A stretch of 64,000 nt of DNA. It comes from Autumnicola lenta. GTDB lineage: Bacteria > Bacteroidota > Bacteroidia > Flavobacteriales > Flavobacteriaceae. The DNA lies in contig NZ_JAVRHO010000002.1 of assembly GCF_031846515.1 (NCBI RefSeq), positions 186,001-250,000 on the forward strand, given 5' to 3'. Below are positions 32,937 to 42,866 of the stretch, in pieces. The notes beneath the pieces are model-generated. The model worked only from the letters and a program-made list of their open reading frames with translations, had not been told where the DNA came from and did not search any database. Position 1 is the first letter of the stretch, and the number at the start of each line of letters is the position of its first letter. Made by a program: the position numbers and the translations under genes.

Positions 32937-35591
32937 TTATCGAATTAGGCTGATATTTGCCTTTTTTACCTCTTCATCTAAATTCTCCGGAAACTCAATT
33001 TTTATCCAGTAATCGTCTGAAGGCATTGGCCTGTTGTTAAAAATACCATCCCAGGTTTCGCCCGGCCCGCGAAGAATTTTCAGTAATTTTCCATACCTGT
33101 CAAAGATAAAGCACTCAAAATTTGGATTACAGGTCGCATTAGGAACTTCAATTTTCCAATTATCGTTTATTCCATCGTTATTTGGTGTAAAGAAAAGAGG
33201 AAAAGTATAGCATACCTCCTCTTCAGGCGTGTTACAATTCAGAATAAAATCCGCTACAGGATAAGAACAGTCATTATCAAAAATTATAATATCTGAATAT
33301 GCTCCCGGTTCAAGATCACTAATTACAAGCTGCCCCTCTTCATCTGAAGAAAATGGACCGACCTGAAAATTTGCACCATTTAAGTTGAATTCAGCGGAAT
33401 AGGCTGCACTGAGATTCACACCTTTCAGGATAATACTGCCATTGGCGGTTTCACATTCGGGAGGAATCAGCCCCTCAATTTCAACAGAGATTTCCGCAGC
33501 ATTTAAAGTGAAATCTTCATTAAAAGTAATACTACAGTCATCGTATAGTAATTCGAAGTTGGTATAGACCCCTACTCCCAAATCCTCTATGATTAGCGTA
33601 CCGGAAGCATCAGGAATAATTTCCTCGAGTACAAATAATTCTGAATCATATTCGTATAAAACTGAATAAGAAACTGTGGGATCCAGTCCTGCAATAGAAA
33701 TAGAACCATCCTGTGAAGAACAGGAACCGGGGTTGTTTGTTTGGATTACAGGTTCTACCGACAGAGGTGTCTGAATCTGAAGTTCTTCCGTATAATTATA
33801 CGTACAACCACTGCTGATAATTTGAAATTCCGAATAGATTCCTGCAGCAAGAGAATCTACAGTTATTTCCCCGCCAGAGTTACTATTTACAAAACCGGTA
33901 GTCTGGGTAGTTTCATCAAAGGTATAGTTAATTTCATAAGGAGCATTAGGATTTAAACCAGAAATAATGAGACTCCCATCTTCCCCGCTACACCCTAAAG
34001 TTGCAACGGTTTCGAATTGCACATCCAGGCTTTCGCTACTTTCCAAAGTAAAAATGTCGTCATAATTAAAAGTACACGGGCCTTTAGTAATAGAGAAATC
34101 TGAATACTCCCCTTCCGGCAGGCCGGAAACTCTTAATTCGCCGTTAGCATCACTGGAAAGCAGACCTGTAGATTGAGAAGAACCATTATGCGAATAATGA
34201 ATATCATATTCGGAATTAGCACCAAGGTTAGAAAATACTAACTCAGCATTCTCACTATTACATTCAGAAGCGCTGCTTTCGATTTGTACATCAGAAAGAT
34301 TTTCAGAAAAATTCATAATCCATACAGCCCCTTCTTCGTCTTTAAAAGCTCCTGCCACTACTTTTAACGGATCAGAATTAGAAATAAAAGCGACAGAAAT
34401 CCCAAAAGAATCACCGGAAACAAGATCTCCGGCAAATCCGCCAACATTCTCTGCATACTGATAATTTTCACTCACCGTCCCGTCACTATTCAACTCTACA
34501 ATAAAAAAAGCACCTGTCTGCTGCCCGGTTACCGGATTATTACATCTTGCACATCCTACAAGAATTTCTATTAATCCGTCGCCGTCAATATCCGATAAAG
34601 TATCAATGGACTTCGCAAAAATAGCATTAGAATTCAGGGAAAAGTTACCACCACCGGTAGTGGCCGAAATTTTCTGACTGTTTTTTACAGATCCGTCAGA
34701 GTTTAAAAACAGCACATAAAAAGCGCCGTAATCTGATCCTCCATCGTCATCCCTGTATGTTCCCACAGCCAGATCTACCACGCCATCGCCGTCCAAATCC
34801 CCCAGAGAAGCAACTGACCCACCAAAGTAGTCACCCGACTGAAGATTGCCAGTAAATCCACCCCGGGTTTCACTTATTTTCTTATAATCTTTTACCGTGA
34901 AATCATCATTTAGAAAAAGCAGCCAAATTGCACCTGTTTCTAATCCTCCATCCGGATCTCTACGGGCGCCAACCACAATATCCTGAATACCATCACCATT
35001 AAAATCTCCGATATTTTCCACATCTGTTCCAAATACAACTTCCCCGTCAAATATTCCTGAAAAACCACCTTCAAAGTCGCTTATTTTCGCATGAGCAGCC
35101 ACCGTACCATCTGTATTCAGGCTCAGAATATATACGGCACCATGCCAGTAACCTCCATCACCATCATATTCAGCACCAACGGCAACTTCAGGCTTGCCAT
35201 CACCATTAAGGTCTCCCAGATATGCTACAGAAGCACCAAAGACGTCATTATTGTCTAAGTTTCCGTTGAAGCCTCCCTGTGTATCGCTTATTTTCTGAAA
35301 ATTATTTACTGTATCATCTTCATTTAAAAAAAGAACATAAACCGCTCCCTTGTTTGCACCGCCATCATCATCTGTAAATGCTCCCACTATAATATCTTCG
35401 ATCCCATCATTATTAAGATCTCCGATATTATCTACGGAATATCCAAACTGATCCCCCGAACTAAGTGCACCCGAAAAATTCTGTGAAGAATTGTCAATTT
35501 TGGTATAGCATCCCACCTCATACTGCTGGCTAACAACTGAATTGACAAAAAGAAAGCAGAAGCCTATAAAGAATTGGATGTTTTTCTTCAT
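32937..35591 (-). CDS. FG-GAP repeat protein with type B T9SS sorting domain
   Basis: An 884-residue secreted protein. Signal peptide MKKNIQFFIGFCFLFVNSVVS. Then six FG-GAP/integrin-like repeats of about 62 residues with Ca-binding DLNNDGIED-type loops (about 35-420), four repeats of about 80 residues beginning with a Cys and containing DGSISIAGL-like cores (about 440-770), and a C-terminal gliding-motility-associated domain of about 85 residues (FFTPNNDGINDNWKIEV, FIFDRYGKLLK, WDGIFNNRPMPSDDYW). This tail directs export by T9SS, for which porV and gldJ are in the same window. Start 35591 was chosen because the signal peptide begins there. Confidence 0.92.
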   Translation of the reverse strand: MKKNIQFFIGFCFLFVNSVVSQQYEVGCYTKIDNSSQNFSGALSSGDQFGYSVDNIGDLNNDGIEDIIVGAFTDDDGGANKGAVYVLFLNEDDTVNNFQKISDTQGGFNGNLDNNDVFGASVAYLGDLNGDGKPEVAVGAEYDGDGGYWHGAVYILSLNTDGTVAAHAKISDFEGGFSGIFDGEVVFGTDVENIGDFNGDGIQDIVVGARRDPDGGLETGAIWLLFLNDDFTVKDYKKISETRGGFTGNLQSGDYFGGSVASLGDLDGDGVVDLAVGTYRDDDGGSDYGAFYVLFLNSDGSVKNSQKISATTGGGNFSLNSNAIFAKSIDTLSDIDGDGLIEILVGCARCNNPVTGQQTGAFFIVELNSDGTVSENYQYAENVGGFAGDLVSGDSFGISVAFISNSDPLKVVAGAFKDEEGAVWIMNFSENLSDVQIESSASECNSENAELVFSNLGANSEYDIHYSHNGSSQSTGLLSSDANGELRVSGLPEGEYSDFSITKGPCTFNYDDIFTLESSESLDVQFETVATLGCSGEDGSLIISGLNPNAPYEINYTFDETTQTTGFVNSNSGGEITVDSLAAGIYSEFQIISSGCTYNYTEELQIQTPLSVEPVIQTNNPGSCSSQDGSISIAGLDPTVSYSVLYEYDSELFVLEEIIPDASGTLIIEDLGVGVYTNFELLYDDCSITFNEDFTLNAAEISVEIEGLIPPECETANGSIILKGVNLSAAYSAEFNLNGANFQVGPFSSDEEGQLVISDLEPGAYSDIIIFDNDCSYPVADFILNCNTPEEEVCYTFPLFFTPNNDGINDNWKIEVPNATCNPNFECFIFDRYGKLLKILRGPGETWDGIFNNRPMPSDDYWIKIEFPENLDEEVKKANISLIR

Positions 35592-35621
35592 ATTTGGTTG
35601 AAAATTGAAGCAATTCCCTGC

Positions 35622-36473
35622 ATGAAACTCAGCATTATTATTCCGGCATATAATGAAGAAGAACACCTTTCAGATTGTCTTTCCTCTTTTGTAAGCCAGA
35701 CGACGGTGCCGGATGAATTAATCGTTGCCGATGATAACTCCTCTGACAGCACATTTTTAATTGCTCAAGAATTTAGCAGAAAATACGATTGGATAAAGGT
35801 TTATAAAAATGACTCTCAGTCTCTGCACATGCCGGGATCAAAAGTAATTAATAATTTTTACTTCGGACTTTCATTTAGTGCCCGAAATTATGATCTTTTA
35901 GGAAAATTTGATGCAGATGTATTACTTCCACCAAACTACTTTGAAGAAATAAAGAATTATTTTCTCAAATACCCTAATCTTGGAATGTGTGCCGGAAATG
36001 TATATGTTGAAAGTCAAAACGGAGAATGGGTGCATGAAAAAATTTCAGATAAAGAGCATATTCGCGGACCGGTAAAACTCTATTCTGCAGAATGTTTTAA
36101 AAAAATAGGCGGACTAAAAGCTTCTATTGGCTGGGACACGGTAGATGAGTTACTGGCTAAATATTACAATTATCGAACAATGACCGTTCCTTCGCTAAAG
36201 GTGAAGCACCTGCGACCAACGGGAAAATCGTATAACCCAAAGGCAAAGAAACTTCAGGGGGAAGCGCTTTATAAGATGAGATACGGCTTTAGACTGGCTT
36301 TCCTCAGCGCCTTGAAGATGAGTATTAACTTTAGGGACCCAAAAATTCTTCAGGAGTATCTTGCCGGCTACGTTAAAGCTGAAAAAGAAAAGCAACCTTT
36401 TCTTGTTTCCGAAGAAGAAGGCCGCTTTATTAGAAATTTCCGATGGAAAAATATCCGGAAAAAATTATTCTGA
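35622..36473 (+). CDS. Family 2 glycosyltransferase
   Basis: A 283-residue GT-A type glycosyltransferase. N-terminal LSIIIPAYNEEEHLSDCLSS, ELIVADDNSSDST for nucleotide-sugar binding, and LLGKFDADVLLPPNYF as the metal-binding DxD equivalent. No membrane segment is obvious, so it is probably cytoplasmic or peripheral. It is divergent from the T9SS protein with only 30 bp between starts, and its end overlaps the convergent phosphatase gene by 9 bp. Start at ATG 35622; an in-frame ATG at 35574 would lie inside the neighbouring gene. Confidence 0.9.
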   Translation: MKLSIIIPAYNEEEHLSDCLSSFVSQTTVPDELIVADDNSSDSTFLIAQEFSRKYDWIKVYKNDSQSLHMPGSKVINNFYFGLSFSARNYDLLGKFDADVLLPPNYFEEIKNYFLKYPNLGMCAGNVYVESQNGEWVHEKISDKEHIRGPVKLYSAECFKKIGGLKASIGWDTVDELLAKYYNYRTMTVPSLKVKHLRPTGKSYNPKAKKLQGEALYKMRYGFRLAFLSALKMSINFRDPKILQEYLAGYVKAEKEKQPFLVSEEEGRFIRNFRWKNIRKKLF

Positions 36474-38111
36474 TGATTCCCTATCCAACATTTGATACAA
36501 TGGCTTACCGGTTGCTGCATTAGGAAATGCAATTCCCAGTAATGCTGATATTGTAGGCGCTATATCCACAATTTCTGAACGCTCTGTTGTACTTCCGTGG
36601 TCAATACCATTTCCGAAGAAAATAAGCGGGGTGTGGGTATCGTAAGTAAAACCACTCCCATGCATCGAACCTTGCGGAGAATAGGAAACAACCGCCGGGT
36701 TTAAAACATAAATGACATCGCCACTGCGCTTCTGGTTAAAACCCTCCTGGATAGCAGCTGCCATTCCATCTGTATAACTTCCGTCTTCCAGCTGTGATCG
36801 GGTATAAACCTTATCTATCTGTTCCTGCTGAAGGATGTAGTGGGTAATTTTTTCTTCAAGTTCATCGGCATTAATTTCAGCATCGTACAGTGCCTGATAA
36901 TTAAAAAACACCTGGTCATTATAAATTTTGGATATGAGATTAGCTTCCCCAAATTCTTTAACTACGAATTCGTTTAGCTTTTCAGTAAAATCGTCGGAAT
37001 CAAAATATCCTGCAGGAATTTTCAAAGACTCGAGATAGGCTGAAACATCACCGCCACCATGATCTGAAGTAAGGAAAATAGTATATGCTCCTTTACCCAC
37101 ATTTTCATCCAGATACTGAAGCAAAGTGGCTATATTCTTATCCAACCTGAGATAGGTATCTTCAATTTCCTTGGAATTTACCCCAAAGTTATGCCCCACT
37201 TTATCTGTACTGGAAAAGCTTAGAGTAAGAAAATCTGTATCTTCATCCTGTCCCAATTCTTCAGCTTTTATTGCAGCCAGGGCAAAATCGAGAGTTAAAT
37301 CATTTCCAAACGGAGTATTCGCAATAAGATCAAATTCGTTGTTGCTACTTCTTAAAGCAGCAAGGTCGTAAGGAAAAGATGCGTTTTCTTTACCTTTAAA
37401 ACCATATTCAAAATTATTAATATCCACTCCGCTTGCAGTATAACTTTCTATAGGACAGAGTGTATTCCAGGTTTTAAAATACGATTCCGCAACATTGGAA
37501 TTGTTAAAATCCTTCACCCATTGCGGCAGCTCCTCCATATAAAACGAACTGGTAATAAACTTACCTTCGTCTTTGCCATGAAACCAGTAGGCTGCATTAG
37601 CAGTATGGCCGGCAGGTAATATTGAACCGCGGTCTTTTATAGAAACTCCTATAGTTTTTCCCCGCATCTGGGTGTGCAAGCGATTTTGATCTGCAACGGT
37701 GGTCACTTTCATTCTATGCGGTGACATTTCTCCGGCATCAGAACTTGTTCCCACGGGCCGCACAGTTTCGTCCCCCGTGCAGTACACGAGTTCATCCTCA
37801 AACTTGTTATACCAGTTATTTCCTATGATCCCATGATTTGCAGGACCTGTCCCTGTATAAACCGAAGCATGGCCGGGGGCTGTATAGGTGGGCACATAAT
37901 TAAAATGATTATTTTTAAAGCTATAGCCCTCATTAATCAGTCTTTTAAATCCTTCATCACCATACCTATCTCCAAAGCGGGTGAGGTAATCATATCGCAT
38001 TTGATCTACCACTATACCAACCACAAGCCTGGTTTTCTCCTTATCGCCCTCCTGAGCAATCAGAGAGAAGGTGCATATTGTCGTCAGTAGTAAAAAAAAA
38101 TTTCGAATCAT
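36465..38111 (-). CDS. PafA-like alkaline phosphatase family protein
   Basis: A 548-residue exported phosphomonoesterase of the alkaline phosphatase superfamily. Signal peptide ends near LIAQ (residue 20). The active-site residues known from PafA are visible: metal ligand Asp36 in VVDQMRYDYL, nucleophile Thr77 in PTYTAPGHAS, Asn98/99 in GIIGNNW, and Lys159 and Arg161 in SIKDRGS, the pair linked to monoester specificity. Further metal ligands are in SFSSTDKVGHNFG and TSDHGGGD. It is likely periplasmic and releases phosphate from organic esters independent of phosphate regulation, as in other Flavobacteriia. Confidence 0.92.
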   Translation of the reverse strand: MIRNFFLLLTTICTFSLIAQEGDKEKTRLVVGIVVDQMRYDYLTRFGDRYGDEGFKRLINEGYSFKNNHFNYVPTYTAPGHASVYTGTGPANHGIIGNNWYNKFEDELVYCTGDETVRPVGTSSDAGEMSPHRMKVTTVADQNRLHTQMRGKTIGVSIKDRGSILPAGHTANAAYWFHGKDEGKFITSSFYMEELPQWVKDFNNSNVAESYFKTWNTLCPIESYTASGVDINNFEYGFKGKENASFPYDLAALRSSNNEFDLIANTPFGNDLTLDFALAAIKAEELGQDEDTDFLTLSFSSTDKVGHNFGVNSKEIEDTYLRLDKNIATLLQYLDENVGKGAYTIFLTSDHGGGDVSAYLESLKIPAGYFDSDDFTEKLNEFVVKEFGEANLISKIYNDQVFFNYQALYDAEINADELEEKITHYILQQEQIDKVYTRSQLEDGSYTDGMAAAIQEGFNQKRSGDVIYVLNPAVVSYSPQGSMHGSGFTYDTHTPLIFFGNGIDHGSTTERSEIVDIAPTISALLGIAFPNAATGKPLYQMLDRESSE

Positions 38112-38222
38112 AGTTTCTTGTTGAATGGCTCAAAAATAATAAACTCAGGACCATAAACTTTAATTCTACGTTAAATACTTTCGTGCTACTTTTTTGTATT
38201 TTAGCTTTACAAAAATTCTTTG

Positions 38223-38960
38223 ATGGGTTATCTGCATTCTATTGGTGAATACTTTTTAATGATTAAAGGGGTGTTTGGAAGAATGACCAAGCGCTCTGTT
38301 CTGAAAGAATTAATTTTTAAGGAAATAAATGAACTTATAATAGGTTCTTTGGGAATTGTGGCTTTTCTATCGTTCTTCATTGGAGGGGTAGTTGCGCTTC
38401 AAACGGCTTTAAACCTAAACAATCCTTTAATTCCAAAAGCATTAATTGCTTACGCTGCGAGGCAATCCATAATTCTAGAATTTTCTCCTACATTTATCTC
38501 TATTATTATGGCGGGAAAAGTTGGATCTTTTATTACTTCCAGCATAGGATCCATGAGGGTTACAGAGCAGATTGACGCCCTGGAAGTAATGGGAATAAAC
38601 TCCCTTAATTACTTAATTTTCCCCAAGATCATTGCGATGCTTACCTATCCGTTTGTTATTGCCATTTCGATGTTCCTGGGAATCGTAGGTGCTTATATGT
38701 CGGCAGTATTGGGTGGCTTTGTGGTACCGGATGAATTTATAAGCGGACTGCAGGATGATTTTGTTGGCTTTCAATTGTTTTATGCTTTCTTTAAAACATT
38801 TCTGTTTGCCATGATTTTGGCAACTGTTCCTGCTTATCACGGTTATTATATGACGGGTGGTTCACTGGAAGTTGGTAAAGCAAGTACCACTTCGTTTGTA
38901 TGGACCAGTGTGGTAATTATTATTACCAATTATGTTGTAACCCAATTATTACTAAGTTAA
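38223..38960 (+). CDS. MlaE family ABC transporter permease
   Basis: A 245-residue MlaE/DUF140-type permease. Several hydrophobic segments and the conserved GKVGSFITSSIGSMRVTEQIDALEVMG (in part) identify it. With an ATPase and an MCE-domain protein, such permeases move lipids between the membranes. The ATPase gene follows 1 bp after the stop. No MCE gene follows; the next gene is on the other strand. ATG 38223 is preferred over TTG 38220. Confidence 0.92.
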   Translation: MGYLHSIGEYFLMIKGVFGRMTKRSVLKELIFKEINELIIGSLGIVAFLSFFIGGVVALQTALNLNNPLIPKALIAYAARQSIILEFSPTFISIIMAGKVGSFITSSIGSMRVTEQIDALEVMGINSLNYLIFPKIIAMLTYPFVIAISMFLGIVGAYMSAVLGGFVVPDEFISGLQDDFVGFQLFYAFFKTFLFAMILATVPAYHGYYMTGGSLEVGKASTTSFVWTSVVIIITNYVVTQLLLS

Positions 38961-38961
38961 G

Positions 38962-39726
38962 ATGATAGAAATAAAGGATCTACATAAAAGTTTTGCTGAA
39001 CAGGATGTCCTGAAAGGGATAAGTTTTGTTTTCGAAACCGGGACAACAAACCTTATTATAGGACAGTCGGGGTCTGGTAAAAGTGTGCTCTTAAAGTCTA
39101 TGCTTGGTCTGTTTACACCGGAAAAAGGAACTATTGAATACGACGGAAAACCTTACTCCAATTTTAGTCCGGAGCAAAAAAGGGAACTCCGGAAAGAAAT
39201 AGGAATGCTTTTCCAGGGTGGTGCTTTATTTGATTCCATGACGGTTGAAGAAAACGTGATGTTCCCTTTGAGAATGTTTAAAAAAGGACGTAAAAAAGAT
39301 CATCTTGACCGGGTAAACGAAGTTCTGGAAAGAGTAAATCTTACCGGAAACGGTAAAAAATTCCCTGCAGAAATAAGTGGTGGGATGCAAAAGAGGGTGG
39401 CTATTGCCCGTGCAATTGTAAATCGTCCAAAATATTTGTTTTGTGATGAGCCAAATTCAGGACTTGATCCTAAAACAGCCACTGTTATAGACAATCTTAT
39501 TCATGAGCTCACTGTCGAATATGATATTACTACCGTCGTGATCACCCACGACATGAATTCTGTATTGGAAATCGGTGAAAACATCGCTTTTCTTAAAGAT
39601 GGTGTGCTTGCATGGAAAGGTGACAAAAGCCAGATCTTTAAAACCGACAATGAGGCCGTAACTGATTTTGTATATTCTTCAGACTTATTTAAAAAAGTAA
39701 AACAGGCCCAGCTTCAGGGGCTTTAA
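38962..39726 (+). CDS. MlaF-type ABC transporter ATP-binding protein
   Basis: A 254-residue ATPase. Walker A GQSGSGKS near residue 35, Q-loop MLFQGGALFDSMTVEENV, signature SGGMQKRVAIARAI, Walker B YLFCDEPNSGLD and the switch VVITHDM. SGGM and the GALFDSMTV stretch are typical of MlaF. It is coupled to the permease and probably drives phospholipid transport. The stop is 1 bp from the end of the convergent DUF389 gene. Confidence 0.94.
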   Translation: MIEIKDLHKSFAEQDVLKGISFVFETGTTNLIIGQSGSGKSVLLKSMLGLFTPEKGTIEYDGKPYSNFSPEQKRELRKEIGMLFQGGALFDSMTVEENVMFPLRMFKKGRKKDHLDRVNEVLERVNLTGNGKKFPAEISGGMQKRVAIARAIVNRPKYLFCDEPNSGLDPKTATVIDNLIHELTVEYDITTVVITHDMNSVLEIGENIAFLKDGVLAWKGDKSQIFKTDNEAVTDFVYSSDLFKKVKQAQLQGL

Positions 39727-39727
39727 A

Positions 39728-41167
39728 CTAATTTACAGATTGTACAGCAAGCGTATCCAGGGATAACCTCACCTGCAACCATTCTCTTAGCTTATTCATT
39801 TCCCGTTGTTTTGCGCTTCTCGACATCGAACTATCCCATTTCACGTTAAAAGTCGGAATAGTGTCCATCTTGGTAAAGTCTGTTACAATATTATTTGAGT
39901 AACTTAGCTGCTCGAGGTTGGTATAATTAATCTTAGCCTCCCTGCTTATCGCCTGGAACGGAATCCCGGCAGATCTGTATCTTAGCAGTTCGTTTTCCAG
40001 AAGCTGAATACGTGCATCCTTATCTTCCACTACTTGTTGATTTCTTACGTACAAATCCTCCAGAATTCCAGATTTAACTTCAGAAGTAAGACGCGCTGCC
40101 ATTTCAGAAGTCTGATCTGCTCCCTGATGAATTCTTAGGGTGACTTCCTGTAATTCCTCCATAGATCTGATCTCCTCAACCCAATCCTGAATTTGAGATT
40201 GAGGTACGGGACGACCAATTAAATAAACATCCACAAACTTTGTTTTATAATCCTGGGCAAATTTCACTACTTCAGCTCCGGGATAATCGATCTGATTTTC
40301 CACAAACTCTTTTGTTCTGGTCACAAATACCTGCTCTCTAAGAAGGTTTACAAACAGAAAAATACTTGGGATCATTACAAGTATTGCTAACAAAGAAGCA
40401 AGCCTGGCAGTATTTCTTCGGCGTTTGCTATTTGCATACTTTACTAATGGAAAGCCCAGGACCTTTGCGACCACAAATGTCGAAAGTGCTATAAAAACCG
40501 AATTTATGGCGAAAAGATATAAGGCGCCGCCGGCATATTCCCAATTGGCAATTGCGAGGCCGTAACCAACAGTACAAAGTGGCGGCATAAGAGCTGTGGC
40601 TATAGCCACCCCCATAATTACACTGGCAATGGTTCCTTTTTTGGTTTTTGCTACAATTAATGCCAGACCACCGAATATTGCGACAAGAACATCCAGAATA
40701 GTTGGATAAGTACGTGCGACGAGTTCTGGTGTCTCCTGCTCTATAGGAGAAATAAGAAAGTAAAGGTAAGCCGTTAGCACACTCAGCACCACCATAACGG
40801 CCAGATTTACCAGAGAACGTTTTAACGTATCGATATCGTTTATGGCAACAGATAAACCAACTCCTACAATAGGCCCCATTAATGGAGAAATAAGCATCGC
40901 CCCAATTACCACTGCAGGACTGCTCACATTTAGCCCAATGGAAGCCACAAATATTGAAAAAATGAGGATCCAGGCGTTATGGCCCTTAAAAGAAATATCC
41001 TTCTTTACCGTCTCTATGGTGCTATCCCTGTCTGTATCGCTAAGGATATCCAGCAACTCCCCAAAGAACGACCGCGAATGTTTTATGATATGCTTTGCAG
41101 AAGGAATATTGTTCCCATTCCCATTTTCGGCTCCGGAAGTACCCGAAGAATTTTCATTGTTTTCCAT
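39728..41167 (-). CDS. DUF389/TIGR00341 family membrane protein
   Basis: A 479-residue protein with a soluble N-terminus, a membrane domain of several helices (about 65-275) holding the DUF389 pattern (SSPAVVIGAMLISPLMGPIVGVGLS, in part, and GVAIATALMPPLCTVGYGLA), and a C-terminal soluble, partly coiled-coil region (about 330-479). The function is unknown. It is the last gene of the tight M28-SDR-SprT-manC-DUF389 series, 3 bp after manC. Confidence 0.92.
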   Translation of the reverse strand: MENNENSSGTSGAENGNGNNIPSAKHIIKHSRSFFGELLDILSDTDRDSTIETVKKDISFKGHNAWILIFSIFVASIGLNVSSPAVVIGAMLISPLMGPIVGVGLSVAINDIDTLKRSLVNLAVMVVLSVLTAYLYFLISPIEQETPELVARTYPTILDVLVAIFGGLALIVAKTKKGTIASVIMGVAIATALMPPLCTVGYGLAIANWEYAGGALYLFAINSVFIALSTFVVAKVLGFPLVKYANSKRRRNTARLASLLAILVMIPSIFLFVNLLREQVFVTRTKEFVENQIDYPGAEVVKFAQDYKTKFVDVYLIGRPVPQSQIQDWVEEIRSMEELQEVTLRIHQGADQTSEMAARLTSEVKSGILEDLYVRNQQVVEDKDARIQLLENELLRYRSAGIPFQAISREAKINYTNLEQLSYSNNIVTDFTKMDTIPTFNVKWDSSMSRSAKQREMNKLREWLQVRLSLDTLAVQSVN

Positions 41168-41170
41168 CTA

Positions 41171-42250
41171 TTATCCAAGTTTATCCCCAAACTTATCAAT
41201 TGCCATTTGCCGTATTTCTTTAATCCCCTGTTCATTTTTCTTCGGAACAATAAGCAGCACCTGCTCGTTCTCCAGAACGATATAATCTTTAAGACCTTCC
41301 AGTACAACTACCTTATTTTCCGATGCTCGAACGATATTACCTTCGGATTCAAACGGAAGCAGTCGTGCATTAATTGCGGTATTCCCGTCTGCATCCTGAG
41401 GAAGTTGCTCCTGCAGCGATCCCCAGGTTCCCAGGTCATTCCACCCGAAATCGGCCGGAATCATATAAACATTTTCAGCCTTTTCAATGATTCCGTAGTC
41501 TATGGATATTTTGTTGGCAAGGTGATAATTGTCATTTATGAACTCCTGCTCTTCTTCGGTATTCCAGTATTCTTTTCCTTTTTGAAAGAGATTATGCATC
41601 TCTGGCAGATACTTTTTAAAATTCTCTATTATAGAAGAAGTTTTCCAGATAAAAATTCCTGCATTCCAGGCATAATTGCCTTCTTCCAAAAATTTTTCAG
41701 CTCTTTTGAAGGTAGGTTTTTCTGTAAATTGCTCTACAGGAATGAGTTTTTCATTTTCAGATTGTTGAAACTTTATGTATCCATATCCTGTATTTGGAAA
41801 AGTTGGCTTAATTCCCAGAGTAACAAGTTTATCATTTTCATGAACAGCTTCAAAAGCAAAATTCACATCATCCACAAATTTTTCCAGCCCCTGGATCCAG
41901 TGATCACTTGGTGCCACCATCATAATGGCGTCCTTGTTCTTCTCCTGGATTTTTAAAGCCGCGAGCAGTATACTGGGAGCAGTGTCCCTCATCACCGGTT
42001 CCAGTACAATTTGTTCCTGTTTAATTGTGGGAATTTGTTTTTTTACAGTTTCCTCATAACGTTCATTGGTGAGGATGATAATATTTTCCGATGGTACTAT
42101 TTTTTCGAGACGGGCAAAGGTTGTCTGGATAAGTGTTTCCCCGGCTCCTAATATATCCTGAAATTGTTTAGGGCATGCTAAGGTACTTACTGGCCAAAAC
42201 CTTGAACCTACACCTCCAGCCATCAATATTGCGTAATAGTTACTATTCAT
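41171..42250 (-). CDS. manC: Mannose-1-phosphate guanylyltransferase
   Basis: A 359-residue GDP-mannose pyrophosphorylase. Visible: ILMAGGVGSRFWPVST, PKQFQDILGAGETLIQTT, ILTNERYEETV, and AAPSD-type region MVAPSDHWI; further FTEKPTFKRAEKFL and YAWNAGIFIWKTSSI. It lacks the cupin isomerase domain of longer bifunctional ManC/AlgA proteins. The product, GDP-mannose, feeds polysaccharide and glycan synthesis. It lies in a co-directional series between SprT-like and DUF389 genes. Confidence 0.95.
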   Translation of the reverse strand: MNSNYYAILMAGGVGSRFWPVSTLACPKQFQDILGAGETLIQTTFARLEKIVPSENIIILTNERYEETVKKQIPTIKQEQIVLEPVMRDTAPSILLAALKIQEKNKDAIMMVAPSDHWIQGLEKFVDDVNFAFEAVHENDKLVTLGIKPTFPNTGYGYIKFQQSENEKLIPVEQFTEKPTFKRAEKFLEEGNYAWNAGIFIWKTSSIIENFKKYLPEMHNLFQKGKEYWNTEEEQEFINDNYHLANKISIDYGIIEKAENVYMIPADFGWNDLGTWGSLQEQLPQDADGNTAINARLLPFESEGNIVRASENKVVVLEGLKDYIVLENEQVLLIVPKKNEQGIKEIRQMAIDKFGDKLG

Positions 42251-42261
42251 CTAACTCGTGA

Positions 42262-42861
42262 TTAATTTTTTAAAACTTCTACTTCTGCGTTTGGCTGAAA
42301 TAAATAAATTTTTCCTGTCGAAATCTCTAAACATTCATACCTCTTAATCCTCCTGGGGCCGCGCTTAAAGATCTTTCCATTGTAAATTTGAAAAACTGCT
42401 CCAAAAGGCACCTCGAAGATATAATTTTTATCGTTCTGTGGGTCGTAACTTTTTAAAGCTATTGAAAGTCTTGCATCGGTATCACTACTGGCTTTTGGGT
42501 TGCGAAAATGATGAGCAATTACAGGTAAAAGTTTATTCGGAAAAATTTCGGGCCTTATAAAGGGTAACATCAAATTGCGGAAAGTAAGTTTCCATTCCTG
42601 CCCATGCGGCTTTATATTCCTTCCGAATCTGTTAAAAGCTACTAGATGAGCGATTTCATGTATTAAAGTTATGAGAAACCGGTACTTATTTAGATTCGCG
42701 TTTATGGTGATTTGCTGTACTCCATCCGGCATTTTTCGATAATCACCATGCCTTGTTCTGCGCTCATTGACTATTTTAAGATGCACATTATTGGTCTGAA
42801 TAAGCACAAAAACGGGCTCCAGCGCATGACCTGGTAAATATTTTTCAAGAATATGCTTCAT
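42262..42861 (-). CDS. SprT-like metalloprotease domain protein
   Basis: A 199-residue protein with the zincin motif HEIAH at about residue 68 (ITLIHEIAHLVAFN) and a downstream third-ligand candidate in KPHGQEWKLTFR. The C-terminal part (about 140-199) is basic and beta-rich and may bind nucleic acid. In eukaryotes, SprT-related proteins cleave DNA-protein crosslinks; the bacterial substrate is unknown. It is 5 bp after the SDR gene in the same series. Confidence 0.88.
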   Translation of the reverse strand: MKHILEKYLPGHALEPVFVLIQTNNVHLKIVNERRTRHGDYRKMPDGVQQITINANLNKYRFLITLIHEIAHLVAFNRFGRNIKPHGQEWKLTFRNLMLPFIRPEIFPNKLLPVIAHHFRNPKASSDTDARLSIALKSYDPQNDKNYIFEVPFGAVFQIYNGKIFKRGPRRIKRYECLEISTGKIYLFQPNAEVEVLKN

Positions 42862-42866
42862 TAAAA

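Noticed and set aside
40979..41956. Long open frame of 325 codons on the plus strand
   Set aside because: It runs entirely antisense to manC and the start of the DUF389 gene, has no recognisable domain and a composition typical of a reverse-strand shadow.
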